From Argopecten irradians (Eukaryota > Mollusca > Bivalvia > Pectinida > Pectinidae), in the NCBI RefSeq assembly GCF_041381155.1, contig NC_091134.1, positions 41,871,338-41,935,337 of the forward strand: a DNA stretch of 64,000 nt, written 5' to 3'. Below are positions 13,901 to 24,900 of this stretch, piece by piece. The notes below the pieces were generated by a model. That model ran no database searches. It was not told the DNA's origin and saw only the letters and a list, made by a program, of their open reading frames with translations. The position numbers were made by a program, and so were the translations under genes. Every line of letters begins with the position of its first letter. Position 1 is the first letter of the stretch.

Positions 13901-16470
13901 TAAACAAAGATTACAATAGCTTTCATAATAGAATAAACAAATATGACACATAGAGAAGCCTTTATTTTCACAATATTCAGCACATATGAAATTAGAATCA
14001 GCTTCGGAGTGTAAAAAATGAAAACTTTAAGAAAAAGCTCATAAAATCCTAAAAATGATAAAACTTAAATCTTTATTACATACATGTATATGTAATTAAA
14101 ACCATGCACTTTAATGAATATAAAGTCAAAGATTATCTAGACTTTTCAAGTTTTTAAAAAAATTCACAACATTTAAAGATGCTCCACCGCCAACAGAGCA
14201 TAAACGATATATTTCAATTTAACAATAATTGGTGTTTAATGGTGTATATATATGTCTAATTAACACCAAAAATAAATTAAATAATTCATTTTGCTTTTGG
14301 TGCATGCGCAATCAATACTTCATTCCATATAGGACATAGTGCCATAGGTTCATAAATCCAATGGAAACAAATATTTAAGATTCTATATACATTGCACATT
14401 TACTACTGTATACATTTACAAAGTAAGCTGTTTGGTTAGCCATGCTTAATGTCTACTCACATCGTCATACTTGGGAACCCCTATAGCAGCCTCGGGCCAC
14501 ATAATGCCCATATCTATAGGACCATTCTCAAGTGTAATTGTCGGAAGATAGTCCTCATGGTTTGTTTCATAATGGTACCTGAAATTATTCAATCAACCAA
14601 AGGTACAGTTTCATAGCGACATCTGAAAATATGGTTTGACCTGTGTTACAGACAAACTTGCCATAATTTTTGTTTTTTTGTTTTTGGTAGGTTTCTTGTG
14701 TAAAACAACAAAGTACATTCAATAGAAAAGTCTTTATGTGTCTGTTCCTTAGACAGCAGTGATAAATCTATGTGCAAGGGCCATAGACTCAAAAAATTCA
14801 GAAATGTCCCATAGAAATTTCAGAATTATTTAAATTTTACATAGAGGGACCCATTGTTTTGAACAAATCAACCAATAGTGTCCCATAGTTTTCAAAACGT
14901 AGATTTATCACCGAGACAGACCATGATAATTTAACCCTTGTGAATGATTTTAACTAGCACAAGGCTCGCCAAATACTGACCACCCAAAAATCTTACAAAA
15001 GGGTTAACATATCACTATCTACACATGTATTGTGTCAGACCCATGTATGATTACTTTTCTCCTAAACTTAGATTAAAATGATAAAATGTATGTTCTTTAG
15101 AAACATTTTCTCTGTTCAATCAAGTTTGATCCTTCTAACTCCCAGCAGCCCCATCCAATCAAATCAAAAGGATGAAGAGCTGCAAAATTGAGGACATTAT
15201 CATATAGTAACATACCAGTAACATAAAATGAAGCCATATTACATATTTGTAAAAAGTATCATATTGAATGTCAAATGTCTTCCCTCATTCCATGTGAGAT
15301 ACATATACATTTTCCTTGAACTGAGAGACAGTCCTATATTAGCGGTGCATGAGAACAAATTTTACCGATATAGCCTAACTTAAACAACTTGAAGGTTTAC
15401 CTTGTGGCTACTGGTTGTCCATTCTTCAGAAACATTACAGTAGACATGGTCTCACCAAAGTATGTGATCATCACTCCAAAGGTATCACCTGTAAGCAGTG
15501 GTAATATATATACAGGGACTAACATTTCTTTACATAGCAAACTTATTGAACTAAACTAACAAACTTTCAGCAAAATATTCAGCCTCAATATTCAACAGGA
15601 ACACTCAAATTATTCAAAGCTCATTGCCATTTCTTTAACTTTGAGACTCTTAACAATTTTGTTAAATTTAATACAGTAGGCCTATTAGTGTAAAACAGTC
15701 AAAACCAGTCCTTCTCTATACTTTCATACGGATGCCTGTTTACCCAGACACAATTGCATGACAATTTCCTTCTTAATTTTTAACCTGGCTTTACTGGCCA
15801 TTTATAATCTGGCCCCTGTGATATTTGGTTTAGACACAAGTTGAACAGTTAACTTTATATAACCTACCTATTCTGAACTTTTCTCCTTCACTATTAGCTA
15901 CATCACTATGACAAGTATAACATTTGCCATTATAACTATTGTATCCAACAGTCCTGTTCCATCTTCCAGGGTGGGCATCCTCAGCGATGTTGGGCCCAGC
16001 GATCCCTATGGTTATTTTGCTCTTTGATGCTATAAATCACGAAGATTATTCATTCTAAAATTTTCTGTCCTTAGGAATGATCTTTCCAAAGGTAGAAAGT
16101 AAACAAATAAAAGCTTTTGTTATCGTTTTATTGACCTTTGATAATGTTTTTATGAAGACATATTAGTTGCATCTTATTTCCATGGTAACTCTACTTTCCA
16201 TCTTGATTTCCACACAAGCCACATTTTAGGATATAAAATATATACAGTGTGTTATTACAGAGCGATGATCTAGAATAATACAGTGTTATACTTACATAGA
16301 GCACGGATTTGGCCAAAGAAATAGGGAAAGCGTGGAGTTAGAGGTTTCATGCATTGTAGAAAGTTACTGGTTTCAGAAAATTGTTTGAGCTGGACATCTG
16401 TAATTTGACCAGGAAATGGTGCATGACCATCAAACACTATGTCTCCAGTGTAGCGGAACAAGTCCGCCAT
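4955..16470 (-). CDS. Multi-SPRY-domain protein with C-terminal CaaX box (15 exons)
   Basis: Exons, 5' to 3': 16470-16296, 16029-15868, 15488-15401, 14578-14461, 13850-13718, 12990-12844, 12371-12174, 11679-11548, 10708-10502, 10122-9961, 9621-9410, 9156-9030, 8356-8201, 7638-7456, 5262-4955. They sum to 2508 nt (835 residues plus stop), with GT-AG sites and consistent phase throughout. Two SPRY-type segments are clear (about residues 58-180 and 454-578: GRWNRTVGYNSYNGKCY and SSRGGRMYYNGNSQGY, each followed by GDT...V.FLKNG-type strands). Two more divergent ones lie at about 225-345 and 620-734 (AIGVATCSP, AGIAVITPC; EGGFFPLVVL, QGGFYPFIILP). The tail, 735-835, is charged, probably helical, and ends CVIL, a CaaX sequence whose final L favours geranylgeranylation; a membrane-anchored SPRY scaffold is therefore inferred. 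SPRY domains bind protein partners; the partner is unknown. The start of exon 14 could instead be 9 nt later. I do not recognise an established gene name. Confidence 0.85.
5436..7516 (-). repeat. ~84-bp minisatellite (about 22 units) derived from the exon 14/intron boundary
   Basis: About 22 units of 80-85 bp fill most of the last intron of the SPRY gene. On the gene's strand each unit holds a copy of the last ~57 nt of exon 14 (reading like MYLPQGGFYPF..LP), then CACTCAG|GTAAGG, a strong splice donor, then intron bases ACTATACAGACCCC. The first unit is the real exon end; the donor at 7456 keeps the reading frame into the last exon. Most units keep GTAAGG. One is broken (CAGTTAAGG near 6116), and a few vary (GTTAGG near 6621, GTAAGC near 7028). 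Units near 6898-6960 are truncated, and one is interrupted by a 120-bp insert. Confidence 0.9.
5746..5868. mobile_element. Small insert within the minisatellite, MITE-like
   Basis: The minisatellite pattern stops after GTCTGTA and resumes at TACCTAAGTGAGG. Between them are two copies of AGGTGGGGGGTCTTATTTGC, a third GGGGTCTTATTTG and the end AAATACGG. The host unit is disrupted at a TA. This could be a short non-autonomous DNA transposon; no clear terminal inverted repeat or target duplication is readable. Confidence 0.45.
8413..8641 (+). mobile_element. tRNA-derived SINE in an intron of the SPRY gene
   Basis: The head reads like a tRNA gene: an A box in TGGCAGAATGGTTAAGATG (from 8433) and a B box GAGTTTGAATCCC (8492-8504), spaced as in RNA polymerase III promoters. 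A body with GTTTTCTCTGGGTACT follows, then a tail GGACGTAAAACTAAACAAACC. The length, about 230 bp, fits a SINE. It lies in intron 12, antisense to the gene. A degraded relative lies at 1545, and the tail words recur inverted at 62005. Confidence 0.7.
11345..11475 (+). repeat. Imperfect short tandem repeat (CAGTGACCAACACTGAC-like)
   Basis: Words such as CACTGACC, CAGTGACCAACAC and CCACAGTGACCA recur about every 18-20 bases over 130 bp, inside intron 8 of the SPRY gene. Units are diverged. No open frame or RNA structure is evident. Confidence 0.7.
12018..12130. repeat. Dispersed repeat fragment ending in a G12 run
   Basis: The opening TAGAACTGTCGTCAGAGTAG, then GACGGCTAATA, matches the start of the repeat at 34776 (TAGAACTGTCGCCAGAGTGG, GACGACTAATA). 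A run of 12 G at 12119-12130 follows. It lies within intron 7 of the SPRY gene, just below exon 7's donor. Confidence 0.55.
14174..14295 (+). repeat. Dispersed repeat (AAAGATGCTCCACCGCC family)
   Basis: It begins AAAGATGCTCCACCGCCAAC, continues AGAGCATAAACGATA and AATTGGTGTTTAATGG, and a second copy with the same words is at 63553 (AAAGATGCTTCACCGCTGAC). It sits in intron 4 of the SPRY gene. The type of element cannot be told. Confidence 0.6.
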
Positions 16471-17170
16471 TTTGATGTGTCAGTTCACCTACCAACAAAA
16501 TCTGGAAAAGAAAACAAAGACAGATATCAGAGATGTAATTTGTATTTTAAAAACAAATACTTTATTCACATAAATTTTCCTACTATTGATGATAATATTG
16601 GTGATCAAATTGTGAGGATGTATATAATATAGCCCAAAATCTTTCTGAAAAATTTAATATTTAAGCCTAGTTTATTTTTAACTTATAGGCATAATTACAG
16701 TATCTCAATATTTTATTTATTATCTCAATTATCTCAATTTATTATCTGCCAATATGTGATTATCTCCCCTTGATTTTCAGTTTTAACCCACATTTTTCAT
16801 TCCAAGAAAATGTCTTCTTTATCTTTATACAATTCATTATGCCAGAAACAATATCTATGCGTGAAGACACAGAACAGTACATTAAACAAGTGTTTTAGCA
16901 TCCATTCAACCGTGCTATTCAATTTACAATTCTCGTGGATTCTGCAAAAGGCTTTATGCAGCGAGATACCGAATCCGCGAAAACACATCATATTCAACAA
17001 CTAGAAGAACGTCTTTTGATTTAAAGACAAAACAAAAACAAGTACAGAAGATTAAATATTCACTTACATATATTTTGTGAGTTTAAACATGTTCCATTCA
17101 TAAAACAATACATTTTCTTCCCTTCGAGGAGCGTGTTTACATTGTTGCTAAACACCGGAAGCACGCAATT
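16471..17170 (-). promoter_or_regulatory. Probable 5' UTR and promoter region of the SPRY gene
   Basis: Above the ATG at 16470 the minus strand has a possible acceptor (CTTTTCCAG near 16503). Further up, near 17065, is a donor-like GTAAGTG, so a non-coding first exon may lie near 17070-17160. That area is the first CpG-bearing stretch upstream and contains CCGGAAGC (17155-17162), an ETS-family site, next to GTTGCTAAACA. No TATA box is placed convincingly. The exon and promoter are inferred from position and motifs only. Confidence 0.4.
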
Positions 17171-17215
17171 TAATGTAAAATTCCGAGGTCATCCGAATGT
17201 ACGTTGTACTAATAT

Positions 17216-20200
17216 CTGCCAGGTACGTTACCACATGTAAAGTAGGCCTAAGGGATCGATAGCGTCTGGACTGGATTTATAAAATATTGCCTTTTCGAAA
17301 CAAGAGGTCCATTAGCCTTAATGGCCATCTGAAAATTATTTCAACAAATTATAACAGGAGGGAGGGAAAACAAAAATGTGATATAGAAAACGAAACAATG
17401 GTGTTGGACTAGAGTTATTAGGCAAAAAAAAAAATAATATAGGCAATGGTTTGTGATAATAGAAAACGAAACAATGGTGTTGGACAGAGTCACTAATAAA
17501 CTGTTACACAAAATCTTTTCCAATTTATTAGTGACTCTGTCCAAAAGAACGTTTGATAAAATCAAGGATTTATGAGTGAGAAGGATTCGTGACTGTCTCT
17601 TTACGCTACTAAACACCACGCAAGACGCGCTAAGAGTGACCTCCCCCTCTCTCATATACGACCTTGATAAAATGTGGCAAAAATTTATTGATGCGTTTAT
17701 GACTACTAGATTTTTCAAACAAATTCCTCAACTTCTACCCCACGCCTCCTGTTCCAGGGGTATCATATATCAAGAGCCATGATTTATACAAAATCTGTTC
17801 CCCTTCCCATAAAGATATTTTAGACCAAATATGGTTGAAATTCTTTCGAAACTTAATGACAAGTAGGATTTTGAAGGAATTTTTCCTCTATTTCCCTTAT
17901 TGGGCCCCGCTTCTCCTGCTCCGGGGAGGGGGATCCCCCCCCCCGGAGTAAGAGCCAAAATATATACAAACACATTTCCAAAAGATGTTTCTGACCAAAT
18001 TTAATTCAGTTGATGTAACTTTAATTTTTACTGCTCTACCTGTCTTCAAGAGTAGTAGCTGGTTTACTATAATCAGAAACATATACATGTACATATAGAT
18101 TGAAAACTCCTTTTTTGTCTTTGTTGACAAGCAGCATCTCTAGTTTATAGATATTTTCCCTTGGCTAACATACTTTTAAGTGTATTCACTTAAACATGAT
18201 ATTTTTGCATCAACACAATGAAAAAATTGTTAACAGTCAACCATCATATTTTGGTAAAGAACAGATACGTGACTTTGTTAAAATGAACTAAATTGGGGTT
18301 TGTCATTAGAAATGCCACAAAATATACACTTTAACTGAATTTTTGCTTTGGTTTTGGACTTTTCTTTCCATTCAAAGCCATTTTTCCGTCTCAAAAGCAA
18401 CTTGTCTTTATCAATTGCAGTTATGAAAAGTTCATTTGTGAATATTGGTTTGTATGATTCATAAGTGTGTTCGAATAGTTTCATATAAAAATAGTACCAA
18501 AGTATTTTGTTTCTATATTTTTCCTTATTATCAAACTGTACCTTTATCTGCATCAGTACATGTCAGTAATTTTGTACTCGTATAAATCACAAATTACTGT
18601 ATAGGACATTAAAATCCTGCTTTAAACAGTAACGTATATGTTACAACATACTTAATATATGACTGTAGAAATCTGACAGGATTATTATGTTTTTCTATTT
18701 CATAAATTCGTCAAAATGCATCAAAGAAAACGTACTTATCAGCGGTTTCACTTCTCTGCAATACTTTAGATGATTTTTGCCAAAATTAGCAGCGATAACG
18801 TATCTGTTCTCTTGGTATATGTCTTTATGAAGTATTAGAAAATAAATGAATTCAATAACACGAATCTGCTTCAAAACTTGTAGTCAAAACTACAACATCG
18901 AAATTATCAAACGATAGATCAAAACTATTGAAAGTGGCGTCGATGAAGGGATGATTATGTTTGTACCATATTGGTAACGTATCTGTCTACACCGATTCCC
19001 ATTGACTGCGGATGGTTTCAGCGTTCTTGTCATTTAATTGGGAAAAAACGACCCGCACGGCTGACAGGTAGATGTGATAACTCAGGATAAACAGTTCGTC
19101 TGATATTATTGGCCAACGAAACCTCACTTGTCCTTTGTTGATGTTTTGTGACATGAGGAAAAGGAATAATTCATTCTCATTGTCCTCGCCTTCCTTCACC
19201 TGAGAAACGTATCAGTCTCCGTCATACTTGAGTGCCACAAACTACCCTAAACTTACATTTTCTGACCATATTTAGTCTGAAACAAATTGCTATAAATGAA
19301 ACCAAGTTCACTCAAATTAGGTTTACGTACAAAAGTACAGATCCGTTACCAAATATGACAGGTACGTTACCAAAATAAACAGATACGTTATTTCATGTTT
19401 ATATATCACATTACCGAATCATTAGTATAACAAACATTCTAATAATATCTGGCTATAAAATGTATTTGAATTAGTCGATGTAACAGTATTTTTATTGGTT
19501 TTACACTAAATATTAGAGTTAACGGTACATCTTTCATCAAACAGATACGTGATCTTTTATACCAGATACGTTATTATTTTGATATGTGATTTATACATTT
19601 AACAATTAATTATATACCTAATAGCTTAATCAATACAGCTAACTAGTGTTAGAAATCACGTGATTATTATCAGAAATGTATATATATGTTACTATGTACA
19701 GGTATATACTAAAGGAAAGTAAAGGTTTTTCTTATTTCGAGTTTCCCAACACTGGAAACACAACGAATCTTCCCGCTTGTAAACTATTGACAAACTCTCA
19801 GACACTTGCCACGTGGTTAAGCTAATTTCGAATGTTTTATGACAAGCGTGAGAATTTCTGTCGATATGGGTATTTTTCCATAACGTATCTGTCGGTAACG
19901 TACTGACCGACACTAACCCCTCTCATCATTTAAATGACACCGTGTGACTTTTCGACCAAACCACAAACATTGTAACACTTAATATCATATACTTTTCAAA
20001 CTGTGATGTGAATTTATCTCTGTGGGAAAGTGGCATCTTAGGTAATCAAGTACATAGTAGTAACGTATCTGTTGATGTCGTTGCGTAACATGTATATTTT
20101 CAAGATTAGATCGCACCTGTCCATTTAATTGTTAATGGATGTGTCCTTGTCATGAAGGTAAAAGTTAGTATACATATTAAAGTTCATTATCACGAAAAAA

Positions 20201-20265
20201 ACGTGGACATTTAATAATACATTAATTGTGTACATGATTTTATTTGTTTGTAACGTATCTGCCAG
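17216..20265. promoter_or_regulatory. Cluster of ACAGATACGTTA motifs in both orientations
   Basis: The 8-mer AGATACGT or its reverse ACGTATCT occurs at about 18263, 18799, 18978, 19379, 19543, 19564, 19883, 20063 and 20253, nine times in 2 kb, usually within ACAGATACGTTAC. Near matches lie at 17219, 18630, 19205, 19340, 19360 and 19897. Elsewhere in the window the exact word was found only at 2561. Chance would give about 0.06 copies in 2 kb. The sequence between copies is not itself repeated, so this is not a tandem array. A homotypic cluster of protein-binding sites upstream of the SPRY gene is inferred; no factor is assigned. Confidence 0.6.
17285..18010. repeat. Dispersed repeat block
   Basis: It starts with AAACAAGAGGTCCATTAGCC, then TTAATGGCCATCTGA, a word order common in mollusc repeats. 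It contains a near copy of itself in two parts (GTGATATAGAAAACGAAACAATGGTGTTGGAC at 17378 and again from 17453, split by a short segment) and an inverted match around 17485-17545 (AGAGTCACTAATAAA against TTTATTAGTGACTCT). C- and G-rich words near 17920-17945 form a possible hairpin. Open frames here show no domain. Confidence 0.5.
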
Positions 20266-20269
20266 CATA

Positions 20270-21184
20270 GTTTGTGACAATGATAAAATGAGTTATATAA
20301 AAATATCTAAGCATTTTGTGTGCCAATACTTGTCTATTCTCATTGCGTATGATAATATCTATGATATGATTGAAAAAAATGTAACATTTACCCATTTCCT
20401 TAGTCCCAGTTGATTTATGAAATACATTATAGCTTAAGAGGACAGTCGAAATTCGTCACGAGAGCCATATTTAATGTGATGATGAGAAAAATCTTAATTG
20501 GTCAGAGGAACAACACTTGATTATTTTCGAAGATCAATCAAAACATTTCACGTGTGAAACAAACATGATATACTAACATGGTTTTTAAGTCCCAATATTG
20601 ATAGAGGACACTTAATAATGGAATTTGTACATTTAGTGGAGAATGAACGTAAAGATTGATGTTTTGCACTGTTTTTACATGATCTGCTCCAGATGATTAC
20701 ATCCTAGGTCTAGACGTTCCCCTCATCAACAAGTGACTTAAAACTGAGACTTAAAATTGGTCAAAATAGAAACACTTTCATTGATTACGCTGCTTGTATC
20801 ACACCCACAGACGCAAATGACATTTTTTTTAATTAGTAATAACTAATTCTTTTAATTGGTATTAGTCGTTCATTACTGCCTGTTCTATGGTCAAATTTCG
20901 TATTCCCGGATTAGAAACATATTTGATATATATGATTAATCTGTCTTTAACTGGCTAGAAGAGAGGGACCAGCATTGGCAACCATGGTAATTATTTCAAA
21001 CTAGTGTCTATTCAAACAATACAGGATAGATTGTATTTTATTTTCAAAAGATCCGTTTCAGATTTTTCTTTCCATAAACAATAGCTCAGTTGAGGACACA
21101 AGGTGGGCTAATTAAGGTAGATATATATAAGTCTATATAGTGAATGAAATATCCAGGTGAGCAATGCAAAGAAGATTAGCCCTC
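20270..21184. other. Unassigned AT-rich DNA left of the retrotransposon
   Basis: No gene, repeat family or strong motif was recognised. The last bases, GATTAGCCCTC, form the left flank of the first LTR. Confidence 0.4.
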
Positions 21185-21891
21185 TGTTACATTAACGAAT
21201 AACAGAAAGGAGAAACCAGCAGCTAAATTCAAAACACAATTTAATTATATATACAATATTATACAGAGATGGTTTACAATATCTAAAGTAATTGGTGGTG
21301 GTACAAGACTAGTACGATGATTTAAAGTGTTACTTATCTGTATGCGAATGTCCTGGTATAATCCTTGATCCTTCCAGGTTTCAAATTAACAATAATCACA
21401 AATCCACAAGGAAATTGAATGTCCACCGAAGATTTGTAAAGTTCCAGGCAATATGAATAAATCCACACAAAGTGTTGTAATAATCCACAGATAAAGTCAC
21501 AATAGCTCTCCCAATAGAATCTTATATGGCGCTGTACAATTCTTGGTATGTCTTATTACAGGTCTCATTACAGTTCTGATTAGCCTTGGACAGCTGGAGT
21601 ATATATAGCTAAACCGTAATTCAAGAATATTGGAGAACCTTCTACTTCTAGAAATATCTAACTAAAAACAGTAAACAAGTAAACACACAAAACTTTCTGG
21701 AAATAGATCATTCTAGATCTCTACTTAAAATCAACATGTTTACAAACATATTTGTTTATACATGATTATATTCTAGAAAGTTCTATAACCTAGACTAATG
21801 ATATGACCTTTATAGAATGTATTGATAAAGAAAGCTATAGGAGTTATCTCCCTTATATCATAACTACATGTATTTAGTGTCATACATAACA
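21185..21891 (-). repeat. LTR 1 (3' LTR of copy A)
   Basis: 707 bp from TGTTACATTAACG to GTCATACATAACA. A TATATATA box lies at about 21600-21608 on the minus strand. It differs from LTRs 2 and 3 at several shared places (for example GAAGATTTG where both others have GATGATTTG, and CTTGGTATG where both have CTTGATATG), so LTRs 2 and 3 are closer to each other. Confidence 0.93.
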
Positions 21892-21902
21892 CACCCCTCC
21901 TT
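21892..21902 (-). other. Polypurine tract, copy A
   Basis: AAGGAGGGGTG on the minus strand, directly before the 3' LTR. This is the expected primer site for second-strand DNA synthesis. Confidence 0.75.
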
Positions 21903-21956
21903 AAAGAAAAGAAAGTTTTCTTGAAAAGGAAACTTTCTTGACATAATAAGTCATAT

Positions 21957-24900
21957 TTAAATCCTTGATAAAGCATCAGCTAGAATATTGTCTTTCCCTT
22001 TGATATGTTTGATGTCAAGATTGTATTCTTGCAAAGTCAAACTCCACATGAGAATTCTTTGGTTTTTGTTTTTCATTTTCCCAATGAATGTCAAAGGGTT
22101 GTGGTCGGTGAAGACCAACACAGGCACAACTGTAGTGCAGAGATACACATCAAATTGGTTCAAGGCCAAAATCAATGCTAAACATTCTTTCTCAATGGTA
22201 GAAAAATTTCTCTGGTGTTTGTCAAATTTATTCGAGAAGTAACAAATTGGATGGTCAATTTGTTCAGTACCTTCTTGCATCAAAACAGCACCAACACCTA
22301 CATCACTGGCGTCGACAAACAGTTTAAACTGTTTATTAAAATCTGGAGCAGTCAGAACTGGTGAGTTTGATAGTATGGCTTTCAATTTCTCAAATGCAGA
22401 CTTACATTCGTCTGACCAAACAAATTTGACATTTTTCTTTAACAAAGCAGTTAGTGGAGCTGCTATAACAGAGAAATTTTGACAAAATTTTCTGTAGTAT
22501 CCAGCCATACCAAGAAACCTCATCAGCTCTCTCTTGCCTCCAGGAGCTGGAAAATCTATAATTGATTCTACTTTGGCCTGAACAGGTTTAACCTGCCCCT
22601 GTCCTACAACATGGCCTAAAAATTCAACAGTTGCATGACAAAATTCACATTTCAATAAGTTTACAGTCAATTTCATGGTAGTGAGTCTTTCGAAGAATTC
22701 ACGAATCCCGCGTAGATGGTCTTCCCACGTGTCGTGGTAGTTGATGACGTCATCAATGTATCCATCACAGCCTTCCAGGTCTGATATCACGCTGTTAAGA
22801 AGACGTTGAAATGTTGCCGGGGCATTCTTCATACCAAATGGCATAACTTTGTACTGGTACAAACCTTGCGAGGTTACAAATGCCGACACTTCTTTAGCTC
22901 TTTCTGATGGCACCTGCCAATATCCTTTCAACAGGTCAAACTTGCTAACATACTTGGCTTTGCCAACTTTGTCAATACAAGAGTCAATCCTTGGAATTGG
23001 ATAAGAGTCTGTTTTACTGACAGAGTTTACTTTTCTGAAGTCAGAACCGGTATGTCTTGTCTGGCTTTGGTACCAGAACACATGGAGAGCTCCATTCACT
23101 TTTGCTTGGTTCAATAATATCATTGTCCAACATGTATTGAATTTCTTTCTTTAAGTGTTCTTCTTTCAAAGGATTGACACGGTAAGGATGTTGCTTGACA
23201 GGTGGCGCATCGCCTACATCCACGTCATGATAGATAGCATCTGTTTTACCTGGTGCATCCGGAAACAAATGCTTAAACTCAAGTATCAAATCTTTCAGTT
23301 CATTGCGTTCCTTTTCTGATAGATGACATAGTTTCTTGTCCAAGTTCGCGAGCACATCTGAGTTCCGTAACTTAAGACCACAGTCTAAACCTACATCTTG
23401 TACACCACCATCTAAGTCTAATTTACAAATATCAGCTGTACTTTCACTTTGTGATGGTACAGAGGCCAAAGTAGCAATAGGTTGAGAGGTCTTGCTCTCT
23501 TCTCTATCTACATATTTCTTAAGCATATTAACATGACATAACTGAGTTTTCTTGCGCCTCCCTGGAGTTTGTACAATGTAGTTAACATCATCAACCTTTT
23601 TCTCAACAACATAAGGTCCAAAATATCTAGCTTGCAAAGGCTGACCCGGTATTGGTAATAGAGCCAAAATTTTGTCACCTGGATCAAAACTTCTTGCACG
23701 GGCATCTTTATCATACCATGTTTTCATTTTGGTTTGAGTAACGGCCAAATTTTCTTTTGCCAGTTCACATGCCCTTGTCAACCTTTGCTTAAAGTTAGAC
23801 ACATACTCTAAGAGATTCACTTTAGAATCTTCGTCCAAAATTTTGTCTTTCAAAATTTTCAAAGGACCACGTACAGTATGTCCAAACACAAGTTCAAAGG
23901 GACTGAAGCCAAGAGATTCTTGTATAGATTCTCTAACGCCAAACAACAACATGTGTATACCTTCGTCCCAATCTCGTTTGTTTTCAAAACAATAAGATCT
24001 CATCATATTCTTCAATGTCTGATGAAAACGTTCTAAAGCACCCTGAGACTCTGGATGATAAGCACTAGACTTATATTGCTTGATCTGGAGCTGGTACATG
24101 ACTTGTTGAAAAATACCAGACATGAAATTCGAACCTTGGTCCGATTGGACAGCTTTTGGAAGACCAACCAATGTAAAGAATTTAACCAAAGCCTTGACTA
24201 TGTTAGGGGCTTTAATATTCCTTAGTGGAATGACTTCAGGAAAGCGTGTGGAAGCACACATAATAGTTAAAAGATACTCATTCCCAGACTTAGTTTTGGG
24301 TAGAGGACCTACACAGTCTATAATAACTCTACTAAATGGTTCCTCAAATGCTGGAATGGGGTGCAAAGGTGCAACAGGGATTTTCTGATTAGGTTTCCCT
24401 ACCACCTGACAAGTATGACAAGACCTACAAAAATCAGCCACATCCCGTTTCAACTTGGGCCAAAAGAAGTGATCTAAGATCCTGTTATAAGTCTTGGTCA
24501 CACCTAGATGCCCTGCCATAGGTACGTCATGAGACAAACTTAGAATATCTTGCCTATACCTCGGTGGGACAACTATTTGATTGACAACCTTCCAGTCTTC
24601 CTCGGGAGACACATCAGGGGGACGCCACTTGCGCATCAACACACCTGACTGACGGAAGTAACAAACCGGGACTTTCTCAGCCTCTTCCTCACTCAAAGCC
24701 CGATTACACAATAAGGAGATTTCAGGATCTTTCTCCTGTTCTACTATAAGCTCCTCTCTAGACAAAGATGATTTACTCATCATGTCAGACAAAGAAGTAC
24801 CCTTGTTAGGAACAACTCTATTACTATCAAAGTCTACAGGATTGCTCAAAAGATCACACTTGCCCCCGATATCCTCTATATCATGAGCCAAGAAAGTGTC

